Origin: Symsagittifera roscoffensis
Taxonomy: Eukaryota; Xenacoelomorpha; Acoela; Convolutidae
Assembly (NCBI RefSeq): GCF_963678635.1
Contig: NC_087066.1
Span: forward strand, 32,617,301-32,681,300
Direction of reading: 5' to 3'
Length of the DNA: 64,000 bases
The number at the start of each line of letters is the position of its first letter. The first letter of the stretch is position 1. Below the pieces are notes generated by a model. It had not been told where the DNA came from, did no database searches, and worked only from the letters and a program-made list of their open reading frames with translations. Positions 1 through 9,354 of the stretch are shown one piece after another. Made by a program: the position numbers and the translations under genes.

Positions 1-240
1 ACTTTTTAACTAGCCATTTTTGACGGAACTTTTTAATATCATTCAAAAAGTATTGTTGTCCTGAGCTTAAATTTGGAAAGATATTTCAACTGTGATCATA
101 TTTTGTAAAGTAATGGGGGTTTAAATTTTGCCATTTTGGCTAATTTGGTTAACGCGCGACATATTTGGCGCTATTAACGCGTGAGCGGAGATTTTAATCA
201 GTCATAGAAATCTATCCAAATTGGTTGAAGGAAGCTTATT
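1..240 (+). repeat. Dispersed repeat, inverted partner at 19.0-19.2 kb
   Basis: This segment is related, in inverted orientation, to about 19024-19200. Shared blocks include the AACGCGCGA...TTAACGCG stretch near 150-182 and the 'gaaggaagctta' block near 227-238. No coding potential was recognised. The left end is cut by the window start, so the real size is unknown. Confidence 0.6.
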
Positions 241-861
241 TGCCATAATTGATTTGTTACTAGGAGCGAAATTTATCGCTTTGTACTTAATATGGCGTGT
301 GGGGGATGATTTTCACAAAAAATCTCAAATTAAAAAAATATATTCATTTATTTTTTTTACATTTAATTTTTTTCATGTTAATACTGCTGTAAAATTGAAG
401 CATGTTAGTTGGTAAAAAATTTTCAAAATCAAATGGACTGGTACTGCTAATGCGTAATAATTGGCATGCGTCACTTAAGAAATTTTGTAGTTTTGCTCAT
501 TCAGTTTTTCCCAGTAGCGTTATCGGTCATATTTTTGCTTGTGTATGCGAATTGCAACTTCGCCTCTGTGTTAGATAGTTATAATTCAAATTGTTTGTCA
601 ATTGTTGCAAGAAGAGAATTTTCAATGCATAGGCATTTGAGAGCTTACGAGTGATTTTTCAGGGCCTCCAATTTTTAACGCTCAAAAATCCACATAAAAA
701 TTTGACGTATAAATTCGAATTCTTTAGCCATTAACCTTAGGCAAAATATCACTCGCAAGATCAAATTTTGCCGTGTGGATACTAACATGAGCCAACAGCG
801 CAAGTTTTGACTCTTTTGTAGTGTTTTGAGGAGTTTTTTCGAGGCACATGTTAAAACATCT
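241..861. other. Intergenic, nothing recognised
   Basis: AT-rich sequence with only short chance reading frames. No splice-consistent exon, RNA gene or clear repeat was seen. Confidence 0.5.
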
Positions 862-2400
862 TTAAATCTATTATATATTTAAATGCGGGCTTTACTATCT
901 CGCCATGTTTAAGCTTTTTCAACGTATTATTTTTGCATGTTTAAGCTATATCGTATATTGCAATGGTTAAGATTTTTTTTCCGATTTTCCTATTTGTATT
1001 TAGTGGTTATTTTACCGAGTTTAAATTAAGCAGCCCAATATCGAATTAGGGGTTGCGAATTTGGCCTCCAATTTGAGTGCCCGAATCATTTTAGTTAACG
1101 AGATAAGACGATTTTTGAGATTTTTCAGAAAACTTATGTTATTTTTTTTCGCAAAATCTGAAATTCCCAAACCTGTAGTTGGTTCCTGTCCGAGTATTCT
1201 CATGGATTGCGAATCTTGCCTCCAAATATGACTGCTCAATTCTTAGTAGTTTTCGAGATATGATATTTTTTTATGATTTTTTCAGAAAATTTTATTTAAT
1301 TATTTCTCAAATTTTGAATTTCCCAATCTTGTACTTGGGTGCTGTCAGAGTACTGTAAGGAGTTACAAATCTTGCCTCCAAATATGACTGTTTAAATCTT
1401 TGTGGTTTTCGAGATATGACGTTTTTTGTGATTTAAAAAAAAAATTCAGACAACTTATTAATTTTTTTTAGTAAATCTGGAATTCCCAACCCTGTAGTTG
1501 GGTCCTGTCAGAGTAATCTCTAAGATTGCGAATCTTGCCTCCGAATATGATTGCTCAATTCTTTGTACTTTTCGAGATATGACGTTTTTTTGTGATTTTT
1601 TCAAAAATTTTCAGAAAACTTAAATTATTATTTGTTTTTAAAAATCTGAAATTCCCAACCCTTTAGTTAGGTCTTGACAGAGTAATCTCAAAGATTGCGA
1701 ATCTTGCCTCCAAGTATGACTGCTCAATTCTTTGTAGTTTTCGAGATATGACGTTTTTTGTGATTTCTCCAAAAATTTTCTGAAAACTTCAGAAAGTTCT
1801 AATTAATTGTTTTTTCAAAATTTGAAATTTCCAACGCTATAGTTCGGCGTTGTCAGGGAACTCTAAAGAGTTGCAAATCTTGCCACAAGCGACTGCTAAA
1901 TGCGACTGCTCTAATGCTTTTAGTTTCCGAGATCTGGCGTTTTTTGACTTTTTCAAAATTTCTCGAAGAACTTTGAAAATACTAACTTGATGAAGATGCA
2001 ACCTTATTGTCAGCGTACACCCAGGCGTCTCAAATCTTGCCTCTTAACATGAATGCTCAAATCCTTTTAGTTTCCGAGATAAGAAGTTTTTTTTTTTCAT
2101 TTTTTTTTTCGGGAAACTTAGGTTTAAAAAATTTCACAAAATTTTGGGATTCCTAACCCTATAATAGGGTGCTCTTAGTGGTTGCAAATCTGGCCTCCAT
2201 ATTTCTCCAGAGGCACATTAAATTTTCGAGATGACGCTTTTAAAATGGGAATTAAAAGAATGTAAACGTTCGAAATTACCAACCCTGTAATTGGGTGCAG
2301 TCAGAGTACACTAAAAGTTTGCAGATGTTGTTTCCAATATATGCGGTTTTTCATGAGCTGTCATAAAATTTTGAAGCACCGAAGGTGCGTTAAACGCTAG
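862..2400 (+). mobile_element. HINE/Helentron-like element, family 1, copy 1
   Basis: A non-autonomous element whose core is about nine degenerate tandem units of roughly 137-174 bp. The units begin near 1057, 1206, 1368, 1527, 1697, 1871, 2031, 2184 and 2321, each with a 'aatcttgcctcca'-like block followed by a 'ttttcgagatatgacg'-like block. The 3' end has a perfect hairpin GCACC-GAA-GGTGC (2376-2388), an 8-nt spacer and terminal CTAG (2397-2400) followed by T. That architecture is known from Helentron-associated elements (DINE-1/pearl type). The 5' part (about 862-990) matches the 5' part of the inverted copy at 41.4-42.5 kb, including 'tatatcgtatattgcaatgg'. No Rep/helicase is present, so it must be mobilised in trans. 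The 5' border is approximate. Confidence 0.8.
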
Positions 2401-2762
2401 TTTTTATTTAATTAAAAGTGCTCATTTGGTGGCATAATAATCACGGTCTTGCATTGGAAATTGCATTGAAGGAAAATTTATCAATTGGAAGCGAAGCCGA
2501 CCAAATTTGCTTAGACGGCAGAGTTTGGTTATTGAAAAATTTAAACTGTTTTGTTTTTGTCCCTGGTGTGCTGATTTACTTGAAACGAAAGCCTAGAACT
2601 TAGATATATTAGATAGTATTGAAAACAATATAAAAAGAATTTCAAAAAATTCAAATGATTTTCATTCCCAAGAGGGCGCTAAAAGAATCGAAAACCAATT
2701 TTACTGTAGTAAAGCTAAGTTTCCACGGCTGAAATAAAATCGTTTTATTTATATTATCCTCC
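2401..2762. other. Spacer, nothing recognised
   Basis: AT-rich sequence between a Helentron-like 3' end and a tRNA-like sequence. No supported gene. Confidence 0.4.
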
Positions 2763-2855
2763 TCGTTTGGCTGGGTGGTTAGTGCGTGAGACTCGAAATC
2801 TCTTGAATGCAGTAATTCGCTGATCGAATCCTAGACGTAGTCGAATTTCGAGGCA
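2763..2855 (+). repeat. tRNA-Ser-like sequence (pseudo-tRNA or SINE head)
   Basis: It contains an A-box-like TGGCTGGGTGG, an anticodon arm GAGA-CTCGAAA-TCTC whose loop would read CGA (Ser), and a B-box-like GATCGAATCCT. Spacing suits a type II tRNA with a variable arm. The acceptor stem is poor, so this is more likely a tRNA-derived SINE head or pseudogene than a working tRNA. Confidence 0.5.
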
Positions 2856-2879
2856 CATTTCTATTTTTTCTTTTTGCAA

Positions 2880-2935
2880 TTTCTGAAGCTGCTTTTTGTT
2901 GTTCTTTTGCTATTAATTGCGAAGCGAATCTTCGC
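2880..2935 (-). repeat. Short 'GGCGAAG' hairpin repeat, inverted copy
   Basis: On the minus strand this reads 'acacaaaggcgaag' followed by a GCTTCGC-type complement. It is one of several dispersed copies, the others being near 8.86, 14.23, 23.23, 39.13, 39.22 and 62.16 kb. Confidence 0.45.
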
Positions 2936-3004
2936 CTTTGTGTATGAAAATAATGGGATCGTTTTTTTATTAATTTTTCAATTTTTTGTGACGCTTTCGA
3001 AAAT

Positions 3005-3866
3005 TTATTCACTTATTCAAATTCTAGTTTTTCTCAGATGACTCAACCGATTTCCGAAACGTGTAACCAATGGGAAGTACGCCCACTATCCTTTTTGTTG
3101 CCTGTGTGTTTGGGGAAAGTGTGTTTGGGGAATTTTTTACTCTTTTTTTTGGATTTTTTAATTTTTTTTCCAAAAACTACCCTTCCATATCTGATTTTGA
3201 TTTCAATCAAACGCAAAGGCTATGGGAGGCTCCATTGCATCAGCGGCTACGCCCAAATTTTTATCCCTCAGAAATGGCCCTCAGAAAAGTCAAATTTTTT
3301 GATTTTTGACTTTTTTTGAACTTTTCACAGAAACTACCCTTGAAATCGGAGGTTTTGGTTTCAATGGGTAGAACGGGTCGTGAGAAGTTTCCTTGTTCAA
3401 AAAGTTATGGCTTTTGGATAAGTCAAATTTATCGATTTTTGACCGTTTTTTTTTAAACTTTTTAATCGAAATCTGAGAAGCTCCCTTGCATCAGCGGCTA
3501 CTTCCTATTTTTTACACAAAAAGTTATTGCCCTCGGAAAAGTAAATGTTTTGATTTCTTGTCCGTTTTTTGATACTTTTTGACTCTTCTCGAAAACAACT
3601 CAAAATGATATCAATGATTAAATCTCGGCAACGGGTTGTGGGAAGCCGCCGTGCATAAGATGCTACGTCTTAAAATTTGTTTAAAAATATTTCTCCGGGA
3701 AATTTCAGAAATCAAAAAAATTTTCACTCATATTTTAATAGAGCAACAACTAAGGTTTTGAATAAGCCCAATTTTTGTATTTTAAAGTTACCTATTTCAT
3801 CCCGCATCAGTAAAACAAAATCATAAATCATCAAACAGGTACCTCCAGCTTTAGCTGGGCCTCTAG
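3005..3866 (+). mobile_element. HINE/Helentron-like element, family 2, copy A (5'-truncated)
   Basis: The core is made of diverged tandem units of roughly 110-150 bp with recurrent text such as 'gcatcagcggctac' and 'tttttgaccgttttttt'. The 3' end has a perfect hairpin CCAGCT-TT-AGCTGG (3845-3858), four spacer bases, and CTAG (3863-3866) followed by T. The same family recurs at 27.6-29.0, 53.2-54.3, 55.8-56.8 and 60.3-60.8 kb. The 5' hairpin seen in other copies is missing here. Confidence 0.75.
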
Positions 3867-4666
3867 TACCGACTTAATAAGACTTTAAGAGCAATTAAAT
3901 CCAAAATAATGAAATATTATCAATTTGAAAACGGACTGTATTCGCTAAAAAAGCAAGTTAAACAAATTGGGATCTAAAAGTGAAGTCTACATTTTCTACG
4001 ACTGACAAACTCCTGGGGCAAAATTAGGAAAAAGTACTAACAAAAATTATTGAAATAAAATCAATGTTTACCGATAATAAATCGAATGAACTACCACAAA
4101 TTTTTATGGTAAACGAGGAAAATCGTGTTACTGAGAAAATTTTGCAGAAAACGTTGATTAAGTTTATAATTGTGTATAGACGAACAAAATTTTCGCTTTC
4201 TAATTTGGTTTCTTCCAAATTTTTGTCATGCTCTTTTTTGTGAACTTTGGCAGTTTGATTTCTATCCTGTCCAATCCTTCATTTGGCTGTTTGATTTTTT
4301 AGGCTCACCTTTTGGATTTTGATTCAAAGAGGAGCTCATTAAACTGTCGCTGACAAATTTGGGCGACTGCTGACTGCACTTTTAATTTTGAAATTGGATT
4401 TTTTCATGGATTATTGTCAATGAAGTAATACAAAAAATCAAAATGGGTAGTTTTCTAGGGTTTCTGGGCATTAATTTTTTTTCCGGCTGTCTGTTGTCTA
4501 GGCTGCAAATTCAAGACAGTTTCAAATTCGATGGATGCTCAGCCAATGCACTGAGATTAGTTAGTTGAGGGATTGCTGTATATGTTTAATTAATTCCCCG
4601 TATGTCAAAAACAAACGTATTTTTTCTAACTATTCCTACCCCCATTCTGTTTCGATATCTTTTCAG
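3867..4666. other. Upstream region and probable 5' UTR intron of BLOC1S2
   Basis: No reading frame is supported. It ends in a pyrimidine-rich acceptor (ttcgatatcttttcag, AG at 4665-4666), so BLOC1S2 probably has at least one upstream non-coding exon. That exon could not be located by eye. Confidence 0.45.
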
Positions 4667-4723
4667 GTACTCCATTGCCAGTTAACTTGCAAATTGTAAA
4701 AAGTGTTGTCTGTGCAATTGGAA

Positions 4724-5098
4724 ATGTCTACACAGGAAGCTCCTCCGCCATCATTCCCCAGTGCCAACCAGAGACTACACTCGACTGCAGAGGTCACGTG
4801 GAAGACATTCAAAGAGTGTGTCAAAGGAGAGGTCAAGTATGTATGCGAAGACTACAAAACAATGCAGGACATGAACGAACACGTGGGTGAGAAGTTGCGC
4901 AACACCTCAGATAGTTTCAACAAGATTGGCTCACAGATGCAGACTTTGAATCGGAAGTCTGAAGAAATTGAGGCATATTTGAAAGAAGTAGACACGATAT
5001 GCGAGAAAATTGACAAATTAGATCACTTAGCGACCGGTCTTGATACCTATACAAGGACTTTAGAAGCTAGATATAAATCTCTGCTAAAACAAAGTTAA
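4724..5098 (+). CDS. BLOC1S2: BLOC-1 complex subunit 2
   Basis: A 124-residue protein encoded in one exon whose acceptor lies at 4666. The start is the first in-frame ATG after the acceptor; upstream in-frame codons are GTG/TTG only. The C-terminal two thirds matches metazoan BLOC1S2, with an EDYK..Q.MNEHV-type block, an LNRKSEEIEAYL block, and the ending LATGLDTYTRTLEARYKSL. It is mostly predicted coiled coil (about residues 25-120), and the length is close to the usual 100-145. The family is part of BLOC-1 and BORC, which act in lysosome-related organelle biogenesis and lysosome positioning. The variable N-terminus is Pro/Ser-rich. An AATAAA overlaps the end. SRD5A lies convergently downstream. 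Family assignment is from recalled family features. Confidence 0.88.
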   Translation: MSTQEAPPPSFPSANQRLHSTAEVTWKTFKECVKGEVKYVCEDYKTMQDMNEHVGEKLRNTSDSFNKIGSQMQTLNRKSEEIEAYLKEVDTICEKIDKLDHLATGLDTYTRTLEARYKSLLKQS

Positions 5099-5104
5099 AA
5101 TAAA
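5099..5104 (+). terminator. Polyadenylation signal of BLOC1S2
   Basis: AATAAA begins directly after the TAA stop, implying a very short 3' UTR that ends before the convergent SRD5A coding end. Confidence 0.6.
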
Positions 5105-5147
5105 ATGTATTTATCAAAATAGTTACAACTGAATACAATTTAAGGAA

Positions 5148-5153
5148 TTTATT
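5148..5153 (-). terminator. Polyadenylation signal of SRD5A
   Basis: AATAAA on the minus strand about 58 bp after the SRD5A stop. With the BLOC1S2 signal about 45 bp away, the two convergent transcripts probably end within or overlap the same stretch of roughly 100 bp. Confidence 0.6.
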
Positions 5154-5210
5154 TTTGAAGGTTTCAGCATTGGTGTAAAGTTTTGAGTGGTCTGGCTGAT
5201 TTGATTGAGA

Positions 5211-6074
5211 TCACCATATGAATGGAATGTAGGCTTTTCTGTCTCTTGGGTAGTTTTTAAAACTGGAGTGATAAAATTGGTGGTACTGCACAGCCCGGGG
5301 GGCCAAATTGGCGAAAGTGAATATCGCAAACGCCCACTGCTCCAAGTTACCCGATGCAATGGCAAAGCCTAACCACTCGGCAGTCTCCCCGAAGTAGTTC
5401 GGACACGAAACGAACTGGAAAAATCCACCCTCTGGCATTATGTAATTACTGCCTTTCTTCTTTTCCTCCTTACTTGTCGTTTTTTCGTTCATGCTTCTAG
5501 TAATTTTGTCACGTTTTGATCGCAGGCTAATGAGATAATAATCACTTTTGATGTTGATAAAGGCCCCGATACAAAATAGAGCCAAGCCAAGATAGTACAT
5601 GGTAGAGTTTGAACTGATATTTTTGGTCGCAAGGGAAGCGCCCTGCAAATAGCCATTCCAAGTGCAAAATATAAGGCCAAGTAAGTGAGTGATAATGGGG
5701 TTTTGACGCTTAGGTTTTGTAAATAGTGGGAAAATGAAAGATCGGTGAAAATAGTGCACTGCGAAAAGCATTAGAAGTACCTCATTGCGGCTGGTAGAGG
5801 AAAACAGTTGGATTTCTGCCTTTAGTAGGTAAAAAGCAGCGATTAAAAACGATGGGGCCTCTTGTATGATCCAACCAATTTTCGGGTTTATTGTTAACGA
5901 GGTTTGAAACACATCTGCAAATCGCCCGTATGCTGCAGGCATCTTGACTAAAAATGCAAATGCATAATAAATGACTCCACTTGCTATCATCGAATACGCA
6001 AGAAATGCGAGCATGAATGGCTCGGCGAGCCAGTCTGAGTTTTGCTTGTATAAATTCAGCAAAAACTGATACAT
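5211..6074 (-). CDS. SRD5A: 3-oxo-5-alpha-steroid 4-dehydrogenase (steroid 5-alpha-reductase)
   Basis: An intronless 287-residue polytopic membrane protein. The family uses NADPH to reduce the delta-4 double bond of 3-oxo-steroids in the endoplasmic reticulum. Visible support: hydrophobic segments throughout, and the diagnostic C-terminal region with PEGGFFQFVSCPNYFGE, EW.GFA, and the ending YPRDRKAYIPFIW, as in SRD5A1/2 (YP..RK..IPF at the very C-terminus). At 287 residues it is longer than the vertebrate 254-259; much of the excess is a Lys/Glu-rich insert (RSKRDKITRSMNEKTTSKEE) in a loop before PEGG. It starts at the first ATG, head-to-head with CBX. SRD5A1 versus SRD5A2 orthology cannot be decided by eye. 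Confidence 0.9.
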   Translation of the reverse strand: MYQFLLNLYKQNSDWLAEPFMLAFLAYSMIASGVIYYAFAFLVKMPAAYGRFADVFQTSLTINPKIGWIIQEAPSFLIAAFYLLKAEIQLFSSTSRNEVLLMLFAVHYFHRSFIFPLFTKPKRQNPIITHLLGLIFCTWNGYLQGASLATKNISSNSTMYYLGLALFCIGAFINIKSDYYLISLRSKRDKITRSMNEKTTSKEEKKKGSNYIMPEGGFFQFVSCPNYFGETAEWLGFAIASGNLEQWAFAIFTFANLAPRAVQYHQFYHSSFKNYPRDRKAYIPFIW

Positions 6075-6685
6075 GTTACTAATATTTCTGATGGTTTAAT
6101 AAATTGCCAAAATGGAAACTCGTGTCAAATTTCGTGGCATTTGGTCAGATCAGGTCACCGAGTAAATATCAAAGTTGGTCAATAAAATCGAATGGTTTCA
6201 AATACGTTTTTTAGTTTTTTAAAGTTCAGTAATCGAGAGTGAGCTCTTCGATAAAATTTGGCAATTGATTGAGTGTGCGAATTGATTTTTGTTTCTGTCT
6301 ACTTTTTCTAATCCATCACAAGTCTGAAAAATAAAAATCAATTATCGATTGTTTTTAATGTGCGCATATCTGATGCAATAAATTTAAAAACATGTGTTCT
6401 CAAGCATGTTTAAAACATGTTTATTCTGATTCGATCAACAAAATAATTCTTTAAACGGATAAAGGTTTCAGAAAAATTATTATACACTACGGGTGAGTTA
6501 TGATCTACACAATATCTCCTGAAAGCACTATTGCTGGTGGTTAAGGCGTGTTATCGCTTAATTGAATTTCTGTCAGATGTAGGTGTGAAAGTGTGTTAAA
6601 AATATCTGTATATTCTTCAAACATGGCCTTTTATGCGTGAATTGAATTGGTGGATTGTTTTCAGAAGGGAATGAGCTGATTGGGG
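6075..6685. promoter_or_regulatory. Divergent SRD5A/CBX intergenic region with a CBX 5' UTR intron
   Basis: About 610 bp separate the SRD5A start (-) and the CBX start (+). A donor (GG|gtgagt, GT at 6493) and an acceptor (ttttcag, AG at 6663-6664) predict a 172-bp 5' UTR intron for CBX. The space left for both promoters is then only about 420 bp, which suggests a shared bidirectional promoter. No TATA box was identified. A two-codon upstream frame (ATG AGC TGA, 6671-6679) precedes the CBX ATG. Confidence 0.5.
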
Positions 6686-7393
6686 ATGGGGAATGACACG
6701 GACATCTACATAGTGGAGGAGCTGATGAAGAAGAGGCAGCGCAAGGGGAAGACAGAGTATCTGGTCAAGTGGGTGGGATGGAGCGACTCACACAACAGTT
6801 GGGAGCCAAAGGCAAACATCCTAGACAAAAACCTCATCGCAGACTTCGAAGCAGAATGGCAAAGCAAAAACAAAAGCTCTGCTTCCAAAGAAAATCCCTC
6901 CTCCTCAGTTGAGAAATATCATCATCACAAAGTCAACAACTTGCAAATATCAACACAAGAAAGCTCAATAACTACTGGTGCTAACAGTACACCCTCGAGA
7001 ACAAACACAAGTTCTTCCATCTCTTCCTCGGCTTCAGAAACCGATTTGAGTTCAACGAACTATCGCAAACGAAAGTTCCAAATCGAAGAAACGCCCCCTG
7101 AAAAAGGCGTGAAACTGTCCTCATCAAGTAACTTTACATTCCCAAATTCTAATTCAATCTCACCCGACCAGTTTCCTAACGAAGTAGATGCTATTGAAAT
7201 AGGGCAAAAAGATGCGTCGAAAAGATCCTCTCGGAAAATTCCAGGAGCAGCGAAGAGGTCCAGAGTCTACCCGAGTAGTTTGAACCAGAAGAGCGTGAGT
7301 GTTACAGAAGTGACGGCCCAGAACTTAACAGTCATAATAGCCGAAAGTCCCACTCCAGAAGGCTTTTTCGAAAACTATCCACAAACAAACTGA
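6686..7393 (+). CDS. CBX: Polycomb-group chromobox protein (CBX/Pc type)
   Basis: A 235-residue protein in one coding exon. An N-terminal chromodomain (about residues 7-57) has the aromatic-cage residues expected for binding trimethyl-lysine (Y8, W29, W32) and Pc-type text (RKGKTEYLVKW, then NILDKNLIADFE). The C-terminal 32 residues contain VTEVTAQNLTVIIAE...EGFF, a Pc box, which in this family binds RING1 in PRC1. The middle is Ser/Thr- and Lys/Arg-rich and low complexity, as usual. The Pc box excludes HP1 and CDY-type chromodomain proteins. The first ATG in the chromodomain frame was taken as the start. The protein is shorter than vertebrate CBX2/4/6/8 and near CBX7 in size. It is expected to be nuclear. 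Confidence 0.93.
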   Translation: MGNDTDIYIVEELMKKRQRKGKTEYLVKWVGWSDSHNSWEPKANILDKNLIADFEAEWQSKNKSSASKENPSSSVEKYHHHKVNNLQISTQESSITTGANSTPSRTNTSSSISSSASETDLSSTNYRKRKFQIEETPPEKGVKLSSSSNFTFPNSNSISPDQFPNEVDAIEIGQKDASKRSSRKIPGAAKRSRVYPSSLNQKSVSVTEVTAQNLTVIIAESPTPEGFFENYPQTN

Positions 7394-7936
7394 ACTTTGT
7401 CATTTATTGTTTGTTAGTAGGAGAAACCTAATTATGATTAGAAGTTATGCAAACGAAAGCAAATGCTCCCATCATAGTCTGAGATGAATGACGATTTATT
7501 GAGCATGGAATCGATTCAGTCATTCTAATGTGAAATGCCGTCATCTTAAGTTCGACCAGAATTAGAGATTTTCGTTCGTCAATTTTATTTATCGAAATTT
7601 CTTTGTGAAGTAGTAGTTATTCGTTATAGTTATCTATTGTGGGTTAGAGCAATAGTCTATGTTCCCCGAATGAAGTGGAACAAATTGATTCGTATTCTAT
7701 TTTAATGTCTTCTCGATTTAATTGATGACTTCCCTGTGTTCACAGCACAAAAAATGTTCGTGATAATGCTTCAATTTATACCAAAGGCGGATCTAGGGTT
7801 TTTTTCCTGTATTTCAAACATGACTGGTGCCCTGCGGTGCGATTCCTGTTTTAGTATGCTTTCGGAGACGAAAAAAGAATCAAAATATGGTAACCTATCA
7901 TAACTAGACAACAATTCATCTCAAATTGTCGCTGCA
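7394..7936. other. CBX 3' UTR and flanking intergenic sequence
   Basis: No coding exon recognised. No AATAAA was found before the hAT MITE, which itself carries one near 7972. The CBX 3' end is therefore undetermined and could use a signal inside the transposon. Confidence 0.4.
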
Positions 7937-7944
7937 GTTACAAC

Positions 7945-8355
7945 TAGGGTTGTTAAAATTCTGTTTTCATTAATAAAAAACTTTTAAAACGTTTTAAAAC
8001 ACTGTTTACAATCTAAACTCGAGAAAAAAACTCAAGTTTCAGAAAACTTTATTACTCGGATAAACTCAGTGTTTCTCATTGAGAACACATAAGCAAAAAG
8101 CCAATTTGGAAACTTTCTGTGGTCCAAGTCGATTTCCTAAAACACTCGAACGCAAATCACTCGAACGTTTTATGATTCTGTTATTGTTGACATTCAATCA
8201 ACAACATATCACTGTTTTGCGGGAAAATTCCATTAACTTCGGCGCTTGCATTTTGTGAAAAAGTGGAACAAAAAACAATAATAAAAAACAGCAATAAAAA
8301 ACAAACGTTTAAAATACTGTTTTAAACATATGGTGTTTTAAACATAACAACCCTG
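7945..8355. mobile_element. hAT-type MITE with near-perfect 8-bp target duplication
   Basis: Terminal inverted repeats TAGGGTTGTTA (left) and TAACAACCCTG (right) are flanked by GTTACAAC (7937-7944) and GTTAAAAC (8356-8363), an 8-bp duplication with one mismatch. The 411-bp size, the short TIRs beginning YAGGG and the 8-bp TSD fit the hAT superfamily. There is no coding capacity. Internal sequence recurs in a degenerate copy at 19.8-20.6 kb. Confidence 0.78.
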
Positions 8356-9354
8356 GTTAAAACGATGATCCCAAATTTTGTGAACGATGAAATTTTTCTC
8401 GGAATTAACTGTCTGCGTAATAGCTCCGCTTTTGAACCTTTGAAAAGTGTTTCACTTCTTAGCTTTGTTCGCCATTTTACGTCTTTGTTGACTGAGTTCA
8501 AATCGAATGTAGTAGTATAAAATTACATCTAGATGCTAGCTGTATTCAAAATAATTAGAAGCTTTAGCAATTTCTTTTTGAGGCCAAATTACGCGTGCTA
8601 ATTGATTCACAAACATTATTACAGACTATTAGAAACTATTTGAACCTTACGGTAAACTTGGTTAGATTTTTTTATGCAGAAACCTGAGTTAGAAAACACA
8701 AACGCAAAAGGAGCTCGAAGAATAATACAAAGATATGTTCATTGTTATACTCCAGCAACACACCATTGCTAAAAAAACTCCTCACTAATGTTTGTCTGAT
8801 AAAGCGAAGGTAGTTCCTTCTGTGCTGTTTAAATTGCGTATGAACATTGAAACAGGCGAAGCGGATCTTCATAAAATAAGAATAGCATGGTGAGCTAGCC
8901 CACAAAAAATAAGCCGGTAGTCGAAGTCGAAAAAAAACATCTACCAAAATTTTCAGACCACAACCTGCCTCGAATAAAACTACTAATTTCGAGAAGCGCA
9001 ACCGTAGGCCTCCTCATCCTAGCAGTAGAAACCATTCGAAAACCAGAGGCTAAGACGGCAATTTTTGGATAGCCGACTGATTTGACTACAAAAAAAACTT
9101 GATAGATACTAAGCATTGCAGATATAACGGTGCAATTATTCAAGGCTTATTTTAAACTTTCCTTATTTCTCTTTTAGAGCTGTTTTTGTCGTTTTCTCGC
9201 GTGTGTTTACAAAGTGCAGCTTCGTTATGATTATCACCGTAGTCACTTATGTCTTGCCTTACCGAATTTTGCCGCTTTTACAGACATATCGCTGCCCATT
9301 GTTCAAAATCATCAAAGAGCCATTTTTAACCCGTTGATTTGTCTTTGCATATAT
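8356..9354. other. Intergenic, nothing recognised
   Basis: Only chance frames. A weak copy of the GGCGAAG hairpin repeat lies near 8855-8880. Confidence 0.4.

Noticed and set aside
1057-2340. CRISPR-like array of regular repeats
   Set aside because: Repeats are degenerate, ~160 bp, and belong to a transposon core in a eukaryotic genome; no unique spacers.
2763-2855. Functional tRNA-Ser gene
   Set aside because: A box, anticodon arm and B box are present but acceptor and T stems do not pair well.
6671-6679. ATG at 6671 as the CBX start
   Set aside because: It is out of frame and stops after two codons; the chromodomain frame begins at 6686.
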